A DNA stretch of 9,328 nucleotides, taken from NCBI GenBank assembly GCA_045105075.1, contig JBGCDD010000194.1:1-9328 (forward strand). Direction: 5' to 3'. The notes beneath the pieces were generated by a model, which had not been told where the DNA came from, ran no database searches, and was given only the letters and a program-made list of their open reading frames with translations. Origin of the DNA: JBGCDD01 sp045105075. GTDB lineage: Bacteria; Pseudomonadota; Alphaproteobacteria; Rhodobacterales; Rhodobacteraceae. Positions 6,911 to 9,328 of the stretch are shown one piece after another (within the stretch, counting starts at the first letter, position 1; every line of letters starts with the position of its first letter). Made by a program: the position numbers and the translations under genes.

Positions 6911-6943
6911 AACGCGACCTGAAATCAAAGATTTCAACGCGTT
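6911..6943. terminator. Two-part hairpin between convergent genes
   Basis: An outer stem, AACGCG/CGCGTT (6911-6916 with 6938-6943), encloses an inner stem, TGAAATC/GATTTCA (6920-6926 with 6930-6936). It lies in the 113-base spacer between the ketosynthase stop and the stop of the convergent IalB-family gene. Neither side has a U-run, so it may be a weak or Rho-assisted terminator, or an mRNA end-protecting hairpin. A smaller hairpin, GTTTC/GAAAC, lies at 6957-6968. Confidence 0.4.
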
Positions 6944-6979
6944 AAGGGGCCAAAGTGTTTCGAGAAACCCAAAAGCGGT

Positions 6980-7588
6980 TTAGTTGTCGACGATATCCAC
7001 CGCGTCATAACCGGCTGTAAAGCCTTTCAGCGACAGCGACACGGACACTTTCTGATCGGGCGCGGGTGCTGGCACCAGCGACACTGTCGCTGCATTGCCC
7101 CGTTTGAATGCGTTCACGTCGTCGGCTGTCAAACCAATCTGGGCCACACAGCCAAGCGGGCTGCAAAACGTGTAGTTGTACCGCTTGCCCGCCGCGCCAT
7201 CGACCGAGATCGTCAGCTGTGCTGGCAGAAGGGTTTCCAGCGGAACCACGATCGTTGCGCCCGCCGCAGCCTGGCCCCCATTGGCAATGCGAAACAGCGA
7301 CATTTCGGCAATCGGATTGCCTTGCTCATCTTCCATGATTTGCAACAGCGAACAGGGGTCCGTTTCCTGATCCGTCTTGATGCACGCCATCTCCCAATCC
7401 CCGTAGGTGGCCTTGGAATAGCGCTCTCCCAACGCAGGCGCCGCATCGACCGGCTGGCCCAAATCCAGTTCAGTGGGCGAAGCGGCTTGCTCGCCCTCTG
7501 GCTCGGCGGGAGGGGTTTGAGTGGTTTGCGCAAACGACATCGTCCCCAGGACGCACAGCGCAGCCGCGATAGTGGAAATTTTGGACAT
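6980..7588 (-). CDS. Invasion-associated locus B (IalB) family periplasmic protein
   Basis: The 202-residue protein has a signal peptide (1-20, likely cut after SFA), then a Pro/Glu-rich linker (21-55), then an IalB-like domain. TYGDWEMAC (61-69) is the typical opening of that domain. Four cysteines in the mature protein, C69, C79, C142 and C147, could form two disulfides, which fits a periplasmic location. The family is named after a Bartonella protein needed for red-cell invasion, but homologues are common in free-living alphaproteobacteria, where the role is unknown. I would not infer virulence. GAGG lies 5 bases before the ATG. A promoter candidate precedes it, and it is convergent with the ketosynthase gene, so it is probably a single-gene unit. 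The extended frame on the same strand reaching 7746 is a different reading frame and not real. Confidence 0.88.
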   Translation of the reverse strand: MSKISTIAAALCVLGTMSFAQTTQTPPAEPEGEQAASPTELDLGQPVDAAPALGERYSKATYGDWEMACIKTDQETDPCSLLQIMEDEQGNPIAEMSLFRIANGGQAAAGATIVVPLETLLPAQLTISVDGAAGKRYNYTFCSPLGCVAQIGLTADDVNAFKRGNAATVSLVPAPAPDQKVSVSLSLKGFTAGYDAVDIVDN

Positions 7589-7621
7589 ACCAGCCTCGGT
7601 TTTGTTAAACTTCTTTGGGGT

Positions 7622-7650
7622 GATTTAGCACGTCCCAACGGGACTGTCAG
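7622..7650 (-). promoter_or_regulatory. Candidate promoter of the IalB-family gene, with an inverted repeat in the spacer
   Basis: On the minus strand CTGACA (7650-7645) and TAAATC (7627-7622) are 17 bases apart, matching five and three of six consensus positions. The start of transcription would fall some 27 bases before the ATG. The spacer contains the inverted repeat GTCCC-GTT-GGGAC (7644-7632), a possible operator. Confidence 0.45.
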
Positions 7651-7710
7651 CGGCTTATCAACACGGCACAGCGGGATTTCATCAGATGTGAAGACCTTGT
7701 GGACAAAAGC

Positions 7711-7737
7711 AAAAAGGGAGCCGCAAAGCTCCCTTTT
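7711..7737 (-). terminator. Intrinsic terminator in a divergent spacer
   Basis: A perfect 10-base-pair stem, AAAAGGGAGC with GCTCCCTTTT, surrounds a 6-base loop. The U-run is five long on the minus strand and four on the plus strand, so it could work in both directions. It lies upstream of both flanking protein genes, so it should end a non-coding transcript. The spacer 7589-8020 has no supportable protein gene. Confidence 0.8.
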
Positions 7738-7778
7738 CGTATTCATTTCTCCCCGTCGGACAGGCCGACTTAGTTATT
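7711..7778 (-). ncRNA. Candidate small RNA B
   Basis: On the minus strand a -35-like TTGACC (7813-7808) and a weak -10, TAACGT (7790-7785), are 17 bases apart. Transcription would start near 7778 and end at the strong terminator at 7711-7737, giving an RNA of roughly 68 bases. Its 5' half holds a second hairpin, GTCGG/CCGAC (7769-7755). Between the two hairpins is a purine-rich single strand, GGGGAGAAATGAATACG. An ATG in this segment has a GGGGAG ahead of it, but that frame runs straight through the terminator. The start site is inferred; only the hairpins are seen directly. Confidence 0.35.
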
Positions 7779-7784
7779 GAGCAG

Positions 7785-7813
7785 ACGTTACGGAACGTGG
7801 CCCCAGCGGTCAA
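7785..7813 (-). promoter_or_regulatory. Candidate promoter of small RNA B
   Basis: The minus strand has TTGACC, a 17-base spacer and TAACGT. The -35 matches five of six consensus positions, the -10 only three. An inverted repeat, ACGTT-CCGT-AACGT (7798-7785), covers the -10 box and could be a regulator site. Confidence 0.35.
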
Positions 7814-7875
7814 CAGTTATCCGGCGGAAAAGCGGCAAAATTCGATCACAAATGCGCGCCAACACATTGAGACGC

Positions 7876-7905
7876 AAAAAAAAGGCCGTGCAATGAAGCA
7901 CGGCC
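7876..7905 (-). terminator. Strong intrinsic terminator facing the minus strand
   Basis: An 8-base-pair GC-rich stem, GGCCGTGC with GCACGGCC (7905-7898 and 7891-7884), surrounds a 6-base loop. On the minus strand eight consecutive U residues follow. This is one of the clearest terminators in the window, yet no protein gene ends near it. Confidence 0.88.
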
Positions 7906-7975
7906 AGTCTGACAGGGAGGAAGTCCGGACCATCACTGGACCGAACAACAAGACTATGGCAGGCAAAGGTTAAGT
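7876..7975 (-). ncRNA. Candidate small RNA A with an exposed CCTCCC motif
   Basis: The minus-strand segment ending at the 7876-7905 terminator folds well. A closing stem, AGTCT/AGACT (7955-7951 with 7910-7906), sits directly beside the terminator. Inside it is a hairpin GGTCC/GGACT (7942-7938 with 7926-7922, one wobble pair). Between them lies TTCCTCCCTGTC, unpaired in this fold. CCTCCC is complementary to ribosome-binding sites, a feature of several alphaproteobacterial sRNAs with CUCCUCCC-like loops. The 5' end is a guess: only weak promoter hexamers lie upstream (TTGCTT near 8000). Alternatively this is a leftover terminator from a lost gene. Confidence 0.35.
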
Positions 7976-8020
7976 ATGTATGTTCAGTCACGTGAATAAA
8001 GCAAAGAAAAGGGGCAGGGC

Positions 8021-9328
8021 ATGTTGGGCAAGGTTTTCCTGGGCGGCGGCGGTGTTGATTATGGCGAAAAGCAGGGGCTGTCGCTGTCTTATGCCAACCG
8101 GCACGGGCTGATTGCGGGGGCCACGGGCACCGGCAAAACCGTCACCTTGCAGATCCTGGCCGAAGGGTTCAGCGACGCTGGCGTGCCTGTGTTTCTGAGT
8201 GATGTGAAGGGCGATTTGTCGGGGTTGGCCCATGCGGGCACGCCCGAGCACAAGCTGCACGAGCCGTTCACCAGCCGCGCCGCCAAGATCGGGTTTGACG
8301 ACTTTTCCTATAGCGCGTTTCCGGTCACCTTTTGGGATCTGTTTGGCGATCAGGGCCATCCGGTGCGCACCACAGTCACCGAGATGGGCCCGTTGCTGCT
8401 GTCGCGCTTGCTGGAGCTGAGCGAGGCGCAGGAGGGCATTATGAACATCGCCTTTCGGGTCGGCGATGAAGAAGGGTTGCCGCTTTTGGATCTGAAGGAT
8501 CTGCAGGCGATGCTGGTGTGGATCGGCGAAAACCGCACCAAACTGTCGCTGCGTTATGGCAATGTGTCGACCTCGTCGATTGGCGCGATCCAGCGCCGTT
8601 TGCTGGTGTTGGAAAATCAGGGCGGGGCCGGGTTGTTTGGCGAACCGGCGCTGGAACTGGCCGATCTGATGCGCACCGACGACACCGGGCGCGGGCGCAT
8701 TAACATTCTGGCGGCTGACAAGCTGATGGGCGCGCCGGGGCTTTATTCGACGTTTCTTTTGTGGTTGCTGAGCGAATTGTTCGAGGAACTGCCCGAGGTT
8801 GGCGATCCGGACAAACCCAAGTTGGTGTTCTTTTTCGACGAGGCACATCTGCTGTTTGACGATGCGCCCAAGGCTCTGGTCGACAAGGTGGAACAGGTGG
8901 CGCGGCTGATCCGATCCAAGGGCGTGGGGGTGTATTTCATCACGCAAAACCCGGCCGATGTGCCCGAGGATATTCTGGGACAGTTAGGCAACCGGGTGCA
9001 GCATGCGTTGCGCGCCTTCACCGCCAAAGACCGCAAGGATTTGCGCGCGGCCTCGGAAACCTATCGCGAAAACCCGCGCTTTTCGACCGAAGAGGCGATC
9101 CGCGAGGTTGGCGTGGGCGAGGCTGTGACCTCGATGTTGATGAAAAAGGGCATTCCCGGCGTGGTCGAGCGCACGTTGATCCGCCCACCATCGTCGCAAC
9201 TGGGCCCGATTTCCACGACCGAGCGCGCCGCGGTGATGGCCGCGTCGGACATGGCCGGCAAATATGACAAGCCGCTGGATCGCCGTTCGGCCTATGAAAT
9301 CCTGCGCGCGCGTGCGGATACGGCGGCC
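8021..9328 (+). CDS. HerA/FtsK-superfamily ATPase, DUF853 (YjgR) family, C-terminus beyond window
   Basis: The frame is open from the ATG at 8021 to the window edge, giving 436 residues without a stop; family members are about 500 residues long, so most of the protein is here. Walker A is GATGTGKT (33-40). Walker B is LVFFFDEAH (268-276). The stretch VARLIRSKGVGVYFITQNP (293-311) is a typical sensor region of HerA-like ATPases, followed by LGNRVQHALRAFT. No signal peptide or membrane segment is seen. The family belongs to the DNA-pumping HerA/FtsK ATPases, but the cellular role of YjgR proteins is unknown to me. A ribosome site, AGGGG, lies 7 bases ahead of the start. No convincing promoter is visible; the start is divergent from the small-RNA region. 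A long antisense frame across it is a codon-bias shadow. Confidence 0.9.
   Translation, partial: MLGKVFLGGGGVDYGEKQGLSLSYANRHGLIAGATGTGKTVTLQILAEGFSDAGVPVFLSDVKGDLSGLAHAGTPEHKLHEPFTSRAAKIGFDDFSYSAFPVTFWDLFGDQGHPVRTTVTEMGPLLLSRLLELSEAQEGIMNIAFRVGDEEGLPLLDLKDLQAMLVWIGENRTKLSLRYGNVSTSSIGAIQRRLLVLENQGGAGLFGEPALELADLMRTDDTGRGRINILAADKLMGAPGLYSTFLLWLLSELFEELPEVGDPDKPKLVFFFDEAHLLFDDAPKALVDKVEQVARLIRSKGVGVYFITQNPADVPEDILGQLGNRVQHALRAFTAKDRKDLRAASETYRENPRFSTEEAIREVGVGEAVTSMLMKKGIPGVVERTLIRPPSSQLGPISTTERAAVMAASDMAGKYDKPLDRRSAYEILRARADTAA

Noticed and set aside
7915..7930. Plus-strand GAGGAAGTCCGGAC, similar to the conserved RNase P RNA motif GAGGAAAGTCCGG
   Set aside because: The spacer is too short for an RNase P RNA of about 400 bases, the motif lacks one base, and the other conserved elements are missing.
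7788..7991. Minus-strand frame of 67 codons in the divergent spacer
   Set aside because: It runs through a strong intrinsic terminator with eight U and resembles no family known to me; a non-coding RNA fits better.
7988..8947. Minus-strand open frame of 319 codons opposite the HerA-like gene
   Set aside because: The plus strand encodes clear Walker A and B motifs here. The antisense product is Gln/Arg/His-rich and unrecognisable.

Overview
The window looks like chromosomal DNA of a GC-rich alphaproteobacterium, most likely from the Rhodobacterales (Roseobacter/Paracoccus group). The reasons are codon use, an IalB-family secreted protein, and the wording of the LpxD, ACP and ketosynthase proteins. 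This placement comes from recognising protein families, not from a marker gene.

Left edge, minus strand (1-1410): about 190 bases of non-coding DNA crowded with inverted repeats, including three copies of a palindromic core. Then come an intrinsic terminator, tRNA-Asn(GTT) with its own promoter, and a 309-residue metallo-beta-lactamase-fold hydrolase of the LACTB2 type.

Cell-wall region (1652-4223): a minus-strand gene for a secreted DUF882/YcbK (MepK-like, M15A) peptidase, with its own terminator, is divergent from a plus-strand LdtD/YcbB-type L,D-transpeptidase. One makes 3-3 peptidoglycan cross-links and the other family cuts them. With the MBL hydrolase the trio recalls the E. coli ycbB-ycbK-ycbL neighbourhood.

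Acyl-chain region (4261-6866): closely spaced behind the transpeptidase are an LpxD-type N-acyltransferase, a small acyl carrier protein and a FabF/NodE-like ketosynthase. All four plus-strand genes probably form one envelope operon. The arrangement suggests that a dedicated ACP and condensing enzyme supply an acyl chain to LpxD or to a related lipid step.

Right side (6867-9328): a convergent IalB-family periplasmic protein on the minus strand, a 432-base spacer, and a partial HerA/FtsK-like ATPase (DUF853, YjgR family) on the plus strand that runs off the window. The spacer separates divergent genes yet holds two good intrinsic terminators facing the minus strand, which have no protein gene to serve. 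Each ends a short, foldable segment, so I propose two tandem small RNA genes there. These and the ldt-lpxD-acp-KS operon are the least explained parts of the window.
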